Part shown: in pieces, positions 10,760-20,065 of the stretch
Position numbering within the stretch: the first letter of the stretch is position 1
Layout: the number at the start of each line of letters is the position of its first letter
DNA from: Flavobacterium haoranii
Lineage (GTDB): Bacteria; Bacteroidota; Bacteroidia; Flavobacteriales; Flavobacteriaceae
Direction of reading: 5' to 3'
DNA length: 64,000 nucleotides
Assembly: GCF_009363055.1 (NCBI RefSeq)
Contig: NZ_CP045292.1
Coordinates: 1-64,000, forward strand
Position numbers and translations under genes: made by a program
Notes under the pieces: generated by a model
The model's database searches: none
What the model was told of the DNA's origin: nothing
The model's input: only the letters and a program-made list of their open reading frames with translations

Positions 10760-11821
10760 ATGGCAGATTTATCTTTTAAAAACATTGGGATTACGGGTTT
10801 AGCAGCAGCAGTACCAAAGAATACTATTGATAATTACAATTACACCCAATTTTTTAATAAAGAAGATGTAAAAGATATCGTAGACAAAGTAGGGATTAAA
10901 GAACGCAGATTTGCCCCAGAAGGAATGTGCGCATCAGACTTATGCTTCGCAGCTGCAGAGAAATTAATTTCGGATATGAATATAGACAAATCAGAAATTG
11001 ATTTGCTAATCTTTATCTCTCAAACTCCTGACTACAGAATGCCCGCAACATCTATTCTCTTACAGAACCGTTTGGGGCTAGGAAAACATACAGCAGCATT
11101 TGACATCAGTTTAGGTTGTTCAGCTTTCGTGTATGGGCTTTCGGTAGTATATGGCTTAATGCAATCGGGAGGCTTTAGAAAAGCACTTTTATTAGATGGA
11201 GAGACCCGTTCTAGAATATATTCTCCTAAAGATAGAAAAACAGCCTTTTTATTCGGAGATGGAGGAATTGCAGCCATCATAGAAAGAGATGAAAAATTTG
11301 GAGAAAGTTTTTTCTCACTCAATTCTAATGGTGCTCTTTCAGACTTAATTAAAATGGATGCAGGGGGCTATAGAAATCCTAGTTCACCAGACACATTAAC
11401 AGAAAAAGTGGTAGATGAGTATGGCAACATAAGAACAGATGAACATGGGTACATGAATGGAGCTGAGGTGTTTAATTTTGTATTGAGCGAAATTCCAAAA
11501 AATTTCAAATCGGTACTCGAGAAATCAGGAAATACCAATGATACAATAGACTTTAACTTGTTTCATCAAGCCAATGACTATATGAATGCTTATTTAGCCA
11601 AAAAATTAAAGTTAGATAAAGAAAAAGTGCCTTCATGTATTGAAAGTTTCGGAAATACATCTTCTGTTTCTATACCTTTAACTATAGCATCTCAATTGCA
11701 GAATAAGCTTCAAGGCAATAAAAAGTTAATGTTATGCGGTTTTGGAGTGGGGATGTCTTGGGCTACGGCTCAAATTAATGTGCAAGATTGTTTTATCAGT
11801 AACTTAGTAGAATTAGAATGA
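10760..11821 (+). CDS. 3-oxoacyl-ACP synthase III (KAS III)-like
   Basis: This 353-residue thiolase-fold enzyme has the complete KAS III triad: Cys120 in DISLGCSAF, His269 in FHQAND and Asn299 in ESFGNTSS. KAS III enzymes condense an acyl-CoA starter with malonyl-ACP. Its position between an ACP gene and an SDR ketoreductase, inside a sugar-modifying locus, suggests a dedicated role in making a short 3-oxoacyl chain that is then reduced. The stop overlaps the SDR start (ATGA type), so translation is coupled. It is probably distinct from the housekeeping FabH, which would lie elsewhere. Confidence 0.88.
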   Translation: MADLSFKNIGITGLAAAVPKNTIDNYNYTQFFNKEDVKDIVDKVGIKERRFAPEGMCASDLCFAAAEKLISDMNIDKSEIDLLIFISQTPDYRMPATSILLQNRLGLGKHTAAFDISLGCSAFVYGLSVVYGLMQSGGFRKALLLDGETRSRIYSPKDRKTAFLFGDGGIAAIIERDEKFGESFFSLNSNGALSDLIKMDAGGYRNPSSPDTLTEKVVDEYGNIRTDEHGYMNGAEVFNFVLSEIPKNFKSVLEKSGNTNDTIDFNLFHQANDYMNAYLAKKLKLDKEKVPSCIESFGNTSSVSIPLTIASQLQNKLQGNKKLMLCGFGVGMSWATAQINVQDCFISNLVELE

Positions 11822-12582
11822 GTATAAATCCTTTTACCCTATTAAATAAAACCATTGTGGTTACAGGAGCATCTTCTGGAATCGGAAGACAATGTGCTAT
11901 TACCCTAAACCAAATGGGAGCTTTTGTAATTTTATTGGGGCGATCAGAGGAAAGATTGTTAGAAACAGTAGGGAATTTCGAGAACGAAAATTACCAAATC
12001 ATAGTGACGGATGTTACAGATTATGAGCAAACTGCTGAAAAGTTAGAAGATGCTCTTAAAACGGTAGGGAAAGTAGACGGAATTGTTCATGCAGCGGGAA
12101 TTTCTACTACATTGCCACTTCGTAACATTACGGCAGAAAAATTACAACCTTTTTTTGAAACCAATGTTTTCGCTCCTATTGCCATCACTAAGCTTCTTAC
12201 TAAATTAAAATATGCCAATCCAGATGGGATGAGCATTGTGTTTTTAGCCTCAGTAATGGGAATGGTAGGGGAATTAGGTAAAACAACTTATAGTTTAACG
12301 AAAGGGGCTCTCGTTTCAGGAACAAAATCTTTAGCTTTAGAATTAGCATCAAAAAAAATAAGAGTAAATTGCGTAGCTCCAGGAGTTGTAGTAACTCCTA
12401 TGAGTTCTAATGCTGTCTATGCCCAAGATTCTTCAGCTTATGAAAAAATAAAAAGTTATCATCCGTTAGGACTTGGTAAGCCAGAAGATGTAGCCAACGC
12501 TTGCGCTTTCTTGTTATCAGACGGGGCATGTTGGATTACAGGGACTACCTTAGTAATAGACGGAGGGTATACAGCAAGATAA
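11818..12582 (+). CDS. Short-chain dehydrogenase, FabG-like 3-oxoacyl reductase
   Basis: This 254-residue classical SDR has the cofactor motif TGASSGIG (residues 16-23), HAAG near 91-94, the catalytic Ser145 and Tyr158-x3-Lys162, and the C-terminal DGACWITGTTLVIDGGYTAR of the FabG branch. It overlaps the KAS III gene by four bases. The natural prediction is NADPH-dependent reduction of the 3-oxoacyl-ACP to a 3-hydroxyacyl-ACP. A sugar-reducing role cannot be excluded because SDRs are versatile, but the ACP and KAS neighbours favour the acyl role. Confidence 0.85.
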   Translation: MSINPFTLLNKTIVVTGASSGIGRQCAITLNQMGAFVILLGRSEERLLETVGNFENENYQIIVTDVTDYEQTAEKLEDALKTVGKVDGIVHAAGISTTLPLRNITAEKLQPFFETNVFAPIAITKLLTKLKYANPDGMSIVFLASVMGMVGELGKTTYSLTKGALVSGTKSLALELASKKIRVNCVAPGVVVTPMSSNAVYAQDSSAYEKIKSYHPLGLGKPEDVANACAFLLSDGACWITGTTLVIDGGYTAR

Positions 12583-12588
12583 TAAAAT

Positions 12589-13236
12589 ATGAAAAAAGTT
12601 ATAATCATCGGAGCAGGCGGCCATTCCGCTGAAATCACAGACTATATTACCCATTATAATAATTCGGTAGCACCAGAACTCTGTTTTGATGTAGTAGGTT
12701 ATATTGATGATAATAAAGAAAATTATGATAGTTACAGTTTGGTAAGCCCATATTTAGGAACGATTCAAGATCATGAGGTTTCTGAAGAAGCTGAATATAT
12801 TATGGGCATAGCCAATATACAGTTCAGAAGAACTATTGTAGAAAACTTTCTTCAAAAAGGTGCAAAATTTGCTACACTCATTCATCCCTCTGCAATTGTT
12901 TCACCTTCTGCTATAGTAGGAGAAGGATGCGTGGTGGCGCATAATGCATCTATAGGACCAAAAGCAATTATTGGAAACTTTAATATGTTAAATTCTCGAT
13001 GTACAATAGGTCATGATTCTACAATAGGTAATTTTAACTTTATTGGTCCCCAAGTAGTATTGAGTGGTTTTACAAAAGTAGGAAATAACAATATGTTTGG
13101 GGTGAATAGTGCTACTATTCCCACCATTGAAATCGGAGATAATAATACCATTGCAGCAGGGATGATTATCACAAAAACAGTGAAAGATAATGAAACTCAC
13201 TTTTATCGTTTCAAAGAAAAAGTAGTGATTACTTAG
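12589..13236 (+). CDS. NeuD/PglD-family sugar O- or N-acyltransferase
   Basis: This 215-residue protein has an N-terminal Rossmann-like PglD domain (VIIIGAGGHSAEITDYI) and C-terminal hexapeptide repeats (HPSAIVSPSAIVGEGCVVA, ASIGPKAIIGNFNMLNS). The His in TIGHDSTIG is the likely catalytic base. Family members acetylate UDP-4-amino sugars (PglD) or sialic acid precursors (NeuD) from acetyl-CoA. Here, after ACP/KAS/SDR genes, it may instead move the cassette-made acyl group from ACP to an amino sugar. That substrate shift is inference. It is seven bases downstream of the SDR gene. Confidence 0.85.
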   Translation: MKKVIIIGAGGHSAEITDYITHYNNSVAPELCFDVVGYIDDNKENYDSYSLVSPYLGTIQDHEVSEEAEYIMGIANIQFRRTIVENFLQKGAKFATLIHPSAIVSPSAIVGEGCVVAHNASIGPKAIIGNFNMLNSRCTIGHDSTIGNFNFIGPQVVLSGFTKVGNNNMFGVNSATIPTIEIGDNNTIAAGMIITKTVKDNETHFYRFKEKVVIT

Positions 13237-13283
13237 AGAACAAATAAAGGTTAACTTGATAAAAAATAAAATGATAATTGATT

Positions 13284-13623
13284 GAAAAATCAAAAAGTAA
13301 AAACAATAAAAGGAAAATAACAGTTGTTGGTACAGGGTATGTAGGTTGGTCTAATGCGATGCTATTAGCGCAAAATCATCAAGTGGAAGCAATAGATATT
13401 GTTCCAGAGAAAGTAGAACTTTTAAGCAATAAAAGCTAAAGGAATAGAGGTAGTGGTTAATGAACCAGTTTTCAAAGAAGAAACATTTTTTGGTTAAAAA
13501 GTTATGCACGATGTAGAATCTTTTAAAAAAGAATGTGATGTCATCATCTCTAATAGAATGACAGCATAATTAGAAGACGTAGCGGCCAAAGTTTACACCC
13601 GCGATTTATTTGGTAATGATTAA
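13284..13623 (+). pseudogene. ugd: Decayed UDP-glucose 6-dehydrogenase (ugd) relic
   Basis: From 13314 the sequence reads ITVVGTGYVGWSNAMLLAQN, the NAD-binding start of UDP-glucose/GDP-mannose dehydrogenases, for about 42 residues and then stops. It resumes with GIEVVVNEPVFKEETFFG and ESFKKECDVIISNRM, then VYTRDLFGND, which is the extreme C-terminus of the same family, interrupted by two in-frame TAA codons. Roughly 280 central residues are missing. Unlike the single-base breaks elsewhere in the window, this is genuine decay by internal deletion. The rest of the 515-bp gap to rfbB shows nothing further. Confidence 0.85.
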
Positions 13624-13751
13624 AATTTATGTGCCAAGTAGATTAATATTTAAAAAATAAAGAACATTTTTTTGTAATCATTTTTTATTGCAAATAGTCA
13701 ATTAAAACTCATTGTTAATAATGAGTAGAGTTAAATAAATAGATTTAATCC

Positions 13752-14801
13752 ATGAAAACAATCTTAATCACTGGAGGAGCCGGATTTATTGGTTCTCATG
13801 TCGTTCGCGAATTCGTTTTAAAATATCCAGCATATAAAATTATCAATCTAGATGCTTTAACCTATGCGGGAAATCTAGAAAATTTAAAAGATATCGAAGA
13901 TTTACCCAACTATCATTTCATAAAAGCAGATATTGTAGATGCTAAACAAGTATTAGAGATTTTCGAAAAACATCAGCCAGAGGGAGTAATTCATCTTGCT
14001 GCAGAATCACATGTAGACCGTTCTATTACCAATCCCTTAGAATTTGTAATGACTAATGTAATCGGTACGGTTAATTTATTAAATGCAGCAAAACACAGCT
14101 GGAAAGGCAAATATGAAGGAAAACGTTTCCATCATGTGTCTACAGATGAGGTATTTGGTGCGCTAGGAGATGAAGGTTTTTTTACTGAGACCACTAAGTA
14201 TGACCCACATTCTCCTTACTCTGCTTCCAAAGCATCATCTGACCATTTTGTAAGAGCTTATCATGATACGTATGGCTTACCTATAGTCTTAACCAACTGC
14301 TCTAACAATTATGGGCCCAACCATTTTCCAGAAAAATTGATTCCATTATGCATTCATAACATTCTAAATAATAAACCATTACCTATATATGGAGACGGTA
14401 AGTATACTCGAGATTGGTTATTTGTTATTGACCATGCTAAAGCGATTGATTTGGTTTTCCACGAAGGTAAAAATGGAGACTCGTATAATGTAGGAGGATT
14501 TAATGAATGGAAAAACATAGATTTAGTAAAAGAGTTGTGTAAACAAATGGATGAAAAATTGGGAAGACCATTAGGTACGTCAGAACAGTTAATTACTTTT
14601 GTAAAAGATCGTCCAGGTCATGATTTGCGTTATGCTATTGATGCTACTAAAATGAATAAAGAATTAGGCTGGAAACCTTCTGTAACTTTCGAAGAAGGTT
14701 TATCGATAACCATAGACTGGTTTTTAGCCAATCAGAAATGGTTAGATAACGTAACTTCCGGAGATTATCAAAACTATTACAATAATCAATACAGTCACTA
14801 A
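13752..14801 (+). CDS. rfbB: dTDP-glucose 4,6-dehydratase
   Basis: This 349-residue extended SDR converts dTDP-glucose to dTDP-4-keto-6-deoxyglucose. ILITGGAGFIGSHVV is the NAD-binding motif; HVSTDEVFGALG supplies the catalytic Thr-Asp-Glu; SPYSASKASSDHFVRAY has the Tyr-x3-Lys pair; NCSNNYGPNHFPEKLIP and RDWLFVIDHAKAID are RmlB signatures. It is followed by broken relics of rfbC and rfbD and then by rfbA. The dTDP-rhamnose route is therefore cut after this step locally, unless intact copies exist elsewhere. Confidence 0.95.
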   Translation: MKTILITGGAGFIGSHVVREFVLKYPAYKIINLDALTYAGNLENLKDIEDLPNYHFIKADIVDAKQVLEIFEKHQPEGVIHLAAESHVDRSITNPLEFVMTNVIGTVNLLNAAKHSWKGKYEGKRFHHVSTDEVFGALGDEGFFTETTKYDPHSPYSASKASSDHFVRAYHDTYGLPIVLTNCSNNYGPNHFPEKLIPLCIHNILNNKPLPIYGDGKYTRDWLFVIDHAKAIDLVFHEGKNGDSYNVGGFNEWKNIDLVKELCKQMDEKLGRPLGTSEQLITFVKDRPGHDLRYAIDATKMNKELGWKPSVTFEEGLSITIDWFLANQKWLDNVTSGDYQNYYNNQYSH

Positions 14802-14802
14802 T

Positions 14803-14943
14803 ATGAATGCTATAGAAACAAAACTGAAAGGATGTTTTATTTTAGAGCCAGTGGTAATTACGGATGAAAGAGGTTACTTTTTCGAAGCATTTAATGATAA
14901 AAAATTGCAATCTTTTGAAAATTTTAAAAGTAAACAGATATAA
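14803..14943 (+). pseudogene. rfbC: rfbC (dTDP-4-dehydrorhamnose 3,5-epimerase) N-terminal relic
   Basis: The 46-residue frame starts TKLKGCFILEPVVITDERGYF after MNAIE, the exact opening of RmlC epimerases (KLEGC..IEP.V..DxRGYFFEAFN), and ends after FENFKSKQI. The normal protein is about 180 residues; the catalytic His and the cupin core are absent. It begins one base after the rfbB stop codon, which keeps the ancestral rfbB-rfbC order. It is a remnant of a real gene lost by deletion. Confidence 0.8.
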
Positions 14944-14952
14944 ATATTCAAA

Positions 14953-15062
14953 AGATAAAAAAATATAGTTTACAGGGGCAAAATGGACAGTTAGGACAAG
15001 CCTTTTACGAAATTAGATATGGGGAAAAAAAGTTTATAGAAAAAGAACTAAAAATCATATAA
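14953..15062 (+). pseudogene. rfbD: rfbD (dTDP-4-dehydrorhamnose reductase) relic
   Basis: Reading KKI, a stop codon, FTGA and, after a frame change, NGQLGQAFYEIR reproduces the NADPH-binding N-terminus of RmlD (KILVTGANGQLGQ). Only about 20 residues are recognisable, with one in-frame stop and one frameshift; the remaining 60 bases are AT-rich and not assignable. It lies between the rfbC relic and rfbA, so both middle genes of the rhamnose operon have collapsed. Confidence 0.6.
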
Positions 15063-15077
15063 AAAAATTAAAAAAAA

Positions 15078-15938
15078 ATGAAAGGAATTATTTTAGCCGG
15101 AGGTTCTGGTACACGTTTGCATCCATTAACTTTAGCAGTGAGTAAACAGTTAATGCCAGTTTATGATAAACCAATGATTTATTACCCCTTATCAACACTA
15201 ATGTTGGCTGGAATTAATGAGATATTAATCATTTCTACTCCTCATGATTTGCCCCATTTCGAAAAATTACTAGGAGATGGCGCTCAGATAGGATGTAAGT
15301 TTTCTTATAAAGAACAGCCAAGTCCTGATGGATTGGCACAAGCATTTATTCTAGGAGAAGAATTTATTGGAGATGATAAAGTTGCCCTAATCCTAGGAGA
15401 TAACATTTTTTATGGCTCTGGAATGTCTCAGCTGTTACAAAATGCAGCACAGACTGAAGGAGGCGTAATATTTGCCTATCAAGTGGCAGACCCAGAAAGA
15501 TATGGCGTGGTAGAGTTTGATGAGCAGAATAATGCAATTTCAATTGAAGAAAAACCACAAAATCCTAAATCTAATTTTGCTGTTCCAGGGCTATATTTCT
15601 ATGATAATTCTGTTGTAGAAATTGCAAAAAATATCAAACCTTCTCCCCGTGGAGAATTAGAAATTACAGACATTAACGCAGAATATCTGAAACAAGGAAA
15701 ATTGAAAGTAGGTGTCTTTGATAGAGGAACGGCATGGCTGGATACTGGTACCATTCAATCTCTTATGCAAGCAGCACAGTTTGTACAAGTGATTGAGGAG
15801 AGACAAGGTCTTAAAATAGGAGCAATAGAAGAAGTAGCTTATCGTATGGGCTACATCTCAAAAGAAGAATTAAAACAAATAGCAGCACCTTTACAAAAAA
15901 GCGGATATGGAGAATATTTGTTAAATTTATTTAAATAA
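15078..15938 (+). CDS. rfbA: Glucose-1-phosphate thymidylyltransferase
   Basis: This 286-residue nucleotidyltransferase makes dTDP-glucose from dTTP and glucose 1-phosphate. [18 protein letters not shown] is the nucleotide-binding signature; [29 protein letters not shown] and the product-binding [20 protein letters not shown] are classical RmlA motifs. [13 protein letters not shown] lies near the C-terminus. With rfbB it supplies dTDP-4-keto-6-deoxyglucose. It has no clear terminator downstream and is the last gene of the left polysaccharide locus. Confidence 0.95.
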   Translation: MKGIILAGGSGTRLHPLTLAVSKQLMPVYDKPMIYYPLSTLMLAGINEILIISTPHDLPHFEKLLGDGAQIGCKFSYKEQPSPDGLAQAFILGEEFIGDDKVALILGDNIFYGSGMSQLLQNAAQTEGGVIFAYQVADPERYGVVEFDEQNNAISIEEKPQNPKSNFAVPGLYFYDNSVVEIAKNIKPSPRGELEITDINAEYLKQGKLKVGVFDRGTAWLDTGTIQSLMQAAQFVQVIEERQGLKIGAIEEVAYRMGYISKEELKQIAAPLQKSGYGEYLLNLFK

Positions 15939-16278
15939 ATGATAAAAAAAACTAAATAAATTCCTTCATTATGAGCACGAAAGAAATCAAAAAGCAAAAA
16001 AAGTAATTTTTTTCAATAAGAGTTAAAGCAGTAAAAATTTTCATTCACTTTTTATGAGATCTGTTTACTCTAAAGTTTTTGTATACTATAGGTTCTTCCT
16101 TGCTTTTAGCTCGATTTTAATGTGGATAAACACTTTTGATATTGAGTTATAGAATGGTTTATAGAATATTTTAAAAATAAGAACGGCTAAAACTAAAGAG
16201 AAGGAATAATAATGGGAGTCATTTTTTGGACAATTAAAATTTTAATACAAATTAAATAGGATTTAGAGATTTAAATAA
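15939..16278. other. Intergenic gap after rfbA
   Basis: These 340 AT-rich bases between rfbA and the metallo-hydrolase gene contain no frame longer than a few tens of codons and no recognisable gene relic. No strong hairpin terminator or repeat of the types found further right is seen. It may contain the promoter for the downstream gene, but no clean TAnnTTTG box stands out. Confidence 0.4.
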
Positions 16279-16908
16279 ATGGAATTTAAAATAAAAAAAT
16301 TTATATTGAAATCTTCTAACTCAAACACCTACTTAATACAAAGTGAGGTGGATGAAAAGAGATGCTATTTAATAGACGCGGGAAACGGTATAGAAGCGAT
16401 AAATGCTTTACAGCCTAATCAGAATATTGACGCCGTATTTTTAACACATGCTCATTATGATCATATAGCGGATATTCATTATTTACTTAAGAGGTTTCCC
16501 GATTGTTTGATTTATTGTTCTTTAGAAACCAAAGTAGCTTTGGCAAACAGTAAACTTAATTTGTCTTTTTATCATGGTACTCCAATTGAATACTCGGGTG
16601 AAAATATAGTGGTGCTAAATGATTTCGATACGGTTACTTTATATCCCAATCAAAAAATAGTAGCTATTGCAACTCCAGGGCATCATATCGGTTGTTTATC
16701 TTTTCAATATCAACAATTTTGTTTTACAGGTGATTCTCTTATACCTGAAATAGCTGTGGTTACAAAATTAAAAACGGGAAATAAAGAAGCAGCTCTAAAC
16801 AGTATTGCGAAACTCAAGATTCATCTTGATTTGAATACTATAATAATGCCAGGTCATGGAGAGCAAATAAATTATGGCAATCTGAATTGGGATTTTTTCT
16901 TTAACTAA
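16279..16908 (+). CDS. Metallo-beta-lactamase-fold hydrolase
   Basis: This 209-residue protein carries the zinc-binding signature THAHYDH (His57, His59, Asp61, His62), the third-metal-ligand segment ATPGHHIGC, FTGDSL with the bridging Asp, and the final MPGHGE His. This is the glyoxalase II-like branch of the fold. Substrate cannot be predicted; thioester hydrolysis is common in this branch. Homologues often lie at the edge of Bacteroidota polysaccharide loci next to rfbA, but it need not act on the glycan. It is followed after 10 bp by a DUF218 gene on the same strand. Confidence 0.85.
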   Translation: MEFKIKKFILKSSNSNTYLIQSEVDEKRCYLIDAGNGIEAINALQPNQNIDAVFLTHAHYDHIADIHYLLKRFPDCLIYCSLETKVALANSKLNLSFYHGTPIEYSGENIVVLNDFDTVTLYPNQKIVAIATPGHHIGCLSFQYQQFCFTGDSLIPEIAVVTKLKTGNKEAALNSIAKLKIHLDLNTIIMPGHGEQINYGNLNWDFFFN

Positions 16909-16918
16909 TCATTGAATC

Positions 16919-17663
16919 ATGTATTGTTATTTTCAAGAAATGATATCCCTTAGTACCTTTTTCCTACTAGGGATTTTTTTGTTGGCTTTCGGATTTATAA
17001 AAAGGGTGGCGTTCTAATCGATTTTTACTTTTTGTAATAGGTTTGTTTTTCTTGATGGCAACAACAAAGTGGATCCCTACTAAGTTAGTGGCACAATACG
17101 AATCTCAAGTCACCGTCTGTCAACCCCAACTTTTAGATACTACTTCTACCTATTACATCCACGTTTTAGGAGCGGGTTATAGTTTAGATCCTAAACTTCC
17201 TGCAACCAGTCAATTAGAATCCACTACCTTAACACGACTAGTAGAAGGTATACGAATTGCACGGCAGCTGCCTCATTATAAACTAGTTACTTCAGCTTAT
17301 TCCAAATACGGTTTAGAATCCCAAGCATCCGTTGCCAAAAGAGCAGCTATTGAACTAGGTATCCCCAGCCAAAAGATAGAAATGCTCACCACACCCTCCA
17401 ATACCGCAGAAGAAGTCGAGGCATTTGTAAAAAAGTTCGGTACTACTAAAAAGGTAATTGTGGTTTCGGACGCCTTACATCTTCCCAGAGCGGTAATGCT
17501 GTACAAAAAAGCCGGTATTAGTGCCATTCCCGCTCCATCTAATTTTCTTATAAAACAGGGTCCAAACGACTACAATGGACTCACTTTCCCCTCTTATCAA
17601 TCCTTATCTTTAATGAACAATTATTTCAGAGAACAACTGAAATATTGGAAAGACAGTTGGTAA
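16919..17663 (+). pseudogene. DUF218 (SanA/ElyC/YdcF-like) membrane protein, frameshifted
   Basis: The C-terminal 206 residues carry the DUF218 core: THYIHVLGAGYSLDPKL-type strand (YYIHVLGAGYSLDP), EGIRIARQLPHYKLVTSAYSK region, EMLTTPSNTAEEVEAF and VVSDALHLPRAVMLY. Upstream, ATG 16919 opens ISLSTFFLLGIFLLAFGFIKR, a membrane helix, which runs out of frame at the AAAAAGGG run at 16999-17006. Restoring one base gives WRSNRFLLFVIGLFFLMATT, a second membrane helix joined to the core. The whole is therefore a two-helix inner membrane protein of about 248 residues with the DUF218 domain outside. Family members are linked to cell-envelope maintenance. The shift is probably technical. Confidence 0.75.
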
Positions 17664-17675
17664 GTAGAAAAGGTT

Positions 17676-17708
17676 TGTTTCAAGTTTCAAGTTTCAAGTT
17701 TCAAGTTG
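17676..17708. repeat. Heptamer tandem repeat (TTTCAAG)n
   Basis: At least four uninterrupted copies of the heptamer TTTCAAG follow the DUF218 gene; a shorter run recurs near 17922-17946. It marks the left edge of the repeat-rich zone. The sequence that follows it (GTTGTTGATTTTAAGAAC...) is itself duplicated about 240 bp downstream. Confidence 0.8.
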
Positions 17709-17777
17709 TTGATTTTAAGAACACAGATTTAAGAAATTTGATTAATCTAAAAAATGGAATTAAAGTAAATATTCTCT

Positions 17778-19152
17778 AGTGGGATTGTCCCCTTGAGAGC
17801 CTGTTCCGAAACTTCGGAAGGACTTTAGGGGTGTTTTACATTTGTTTTTACACCGAGATATACAGAGAATTATTTGAAATAGATTGCGTTGAAGAGAGAT
17901 ACACAGAGGTCGCTGCGCTTTTTCAAGTTTCAGGTTTCAAGTTGTTGATTTTAAGAACGTAGATTTAAGAAATTTGATTAATCTAAAAAATGGTATTAAA
18001 GTAAATATTCTCTAGTGGGATTGTCCCCTTGAGAGCCTGTTCCGAAACTTCGGAAGGACTTTAGGGGTGTTTTACATTTGTTTTTACACTGAGCTGCACT
18101 GAGTTTCTTTGAAGTGGATTTTATTGAGAGAGCTACACAGAGGGTGTTGCGCTTGTTGTTTTAGTTTTCAGGTTTCAAGTTCGTTGGAACACGGATGGAA
18201 GGAATTGAAGAAATCTTTAAACTTTTTATTACTACATTATTTCTTAGATGGAATTGTCCCCTTGAGGTCCCGGTAGCTTTCGGGATTAGGGGTGTAAAAA
18301 TATTCCACTGAAAACAGAATAAATAAAAAAGTCATTAGCAGAATTGTCCCCTTGAGGGGACTACAGGGGTGTAAATTAGTCCAACTGGAAAACGTATAAA
18401 CATAAAATTCAATTGCAGAATTGTCCCCTCGAGGTCCCGATAGTTATCGGGATTAGGGGTGTAACAAATATCAACTGAAAACTTTTTTAACCTCCCCACC
18501 CAGTTTGTCATGCTGCCAAGCATTTCTTTTATGAACTTTATTCAACGTAAGGAGAACTTCATTTTCCTTATATGCCTTATATGGTTTAATTTATATTTCA
18601 GGTTTTTGGAACACAGATTTAAGAATTTGTAATAATTTATAAATTTTAATCAATACTAAATTTCTTAGAAGTAATTGTCCCTTGAGAGCCTGTTCCGTCA
18701 AACGGAAGTTCCGACCCTTCGGAATTTAGGGGGCTCTCATAAGTTCAATTGAAAAAAAACAAGAAAATAGCTATAGTAGGAATTGTCCCCTCGAGGGGAC
18801 TCTAGGGGTGTAAAAATATTCCACTGAAAACAGAATAAATAAAAAAGTCATTAGCAGAATTGTCCCCTTGAGGGGACTACAGGGGTGTAAATTAGTCCAA
18901 CTGGAAAACGTATAAACATAAAATTCAATTGCAGAATTGTCCCCTCGAGGTCCCGATAGTTATCGGGATTAGGGGTGTAGCATAAATCAACTGAAATACA
19001 TAAAAATAAATAAAACAATTATCCCTTGAGGGTTCCGACCCTTCGGAATTTAGGGGTGTCAAAAGCGTCAACTGAAAAACAAAATAATGAAAAGTCAATA
19101 AAACAATTATCACCTTGAGTGTTCCGACCCTTCGGACTTCAAGGGTGTAAAA
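17778..19152. repeat. GTCCCC-hairpin repeat array, block 1 (about 11 copies)
   Basis: Direct copies of a palindromic unit start near 17783, 18019, 18251, 18341, 18419, 18671, 18780, 18857, 18935, 19014 and 19105. The simplest form is TTGTCCCCTTGAGGGGACT plus NNAGGGGTGT, an exact stem GTCCCC/GGGGAC. Other copies replace the centre with a different palindrome, such as TTCCGAAACTTCGGAA or TCCCGATAGTTATCGGGA, keeping the outer CCCCT/AGGGG. Between copies are AT-rich linkers with a common TTCAACTGAAAAC-like motif. A stretch of about 173 bp at 18292-18464 is repeated almost exactly at 18808-18980. No gene is supported here. Confidence 0.85.
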
Positions 19153-19560
19153 ATTCTCAACTAAAAAGCAAACAACTTATAAATATAAAAACCTTATCAG
19201 TTCTAATAAAAATGTAAAAACAAAACGTCTAAACGGTGCCTGAGGTGTTTATTGAGGCTCTCGGAATGCCTTCGAAGCCATTGTTGTTTGAATTTTAATT
19301 TCAGTTTGGAACACAGATGGAAGAAATTAAAATTAATCTTTAAAATCTTTTTTTTAAACTAACCACCCCAATTTGTCATGCTGCCAAGCATCTCTTGTAC
19401 AAGTTATTTATAAAAACTCATCAAATTTTTTAAAAATGAGTTACATTAAAACAATCTCGACTTCGCTCGATTTGACAATGATGTAGTTGTTAAGAAAATA
19501 AATTACTACTATCAATTAAAATACTTTTTTGTCAGGTCGAGCGAAGTCGAGACTTTTCCC
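19153..19560. repeat. Mixed REP-like palindromes
   Basis: This non-coding stretch holds an AACGGTGCCTGAGG...TTCGAAGCCATTGTT hairpin (19229-19286), a GTCATGCTGCCAAGCATCTC repeat (19372-19392) and two GAGCGAAGTCGAGA-type palindromes (near 19455 and 19535). All are short inverted repeats of kinds that recur elsewhere in the window. No gene is seen. Confidence 0.65.
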
Positions 19561-19992
19561 ACCCAGTTTGTCATGCTGCCAAGCATCTCTTTAACAAGTG
19601 AAGTTTTTTTAGAACCCAGATAAATCTGTCAAAACTAATGGTCGCGTTTTTTTGGTATCGAAGGCACTGTTAAAGCTGAACACTGACCACTAAAAAATAT
19701 GCTCTCGAAGGCACCGGTTATATTGGCTATAATGAAAAGCAAGTAATCCCTCCTCCGTCACTTCGAGTTTTTTTCATAAAATTGCCATAGCTATTTTATG
19801 AAAAATGTATCGAGAACTACTGAAAACAAATTTCAAAATACGTAAAACTATTATTCATTACCTTTTGCCTTCGATTACTTCATACAAACACATCAGTAGT
19901 TCAATAGAAATCATAATAACAAAACGTCTAAACGGTGCCTGAGGTGTTTATTGAGGCTCTCGAAATGCTCTCGAAGCCACCGTTAACTGACC
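19561..19992. repeat. Left copy of a 430-bp direct repeat
   Basis: This stretch is closely matched, at about nine bases in ten by eye, by 28221-28660. It runs from ACCCAGTTTGTCATGCTGCC through a nested palindrome (CTTCGAGTTTTTTTCATAAAAT... paired with ATTTTATGAAAAATGTATCGAG, 19758-19812) to the AACGGTG...GCCACCGTT hairpin. The two copies enclose about 8.2 kb containing the DUF559 genes and two unknown genes. Confidence 0.75.
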
Positions 19993-20007
19993 ACTGACCA
20001 CTAACAA

Positions 20008-20036
20008 AAAAGCCCGTACCTCTCGATACGGACTTC
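20008..20036 (-). terminator. Rho-independent terminator for the minus-strand unknown gene
   Basis: Read on the minus strand, GTCCGTATCGAGAGGTACGGGC forms a stem (CCGTA/TACGG extended by G-C pairs) followed by TTTTTT. It lies about 30 bases beyond the restored stop codon of the 20066-20814 gene, as expected for its terminator. Confidence 0.7.
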
Positions 20037-20065
20037 ATCAACTACCATAGGGGTAGGAGGAGTGG

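Noticed and set aside
15939..16278. A decayed gene between rfbA and the metallo-hydrolase
   Set aside because: No stretch in any frame resembles a known polysaccharide gene, unlike the clear ugd and rfbC relics.
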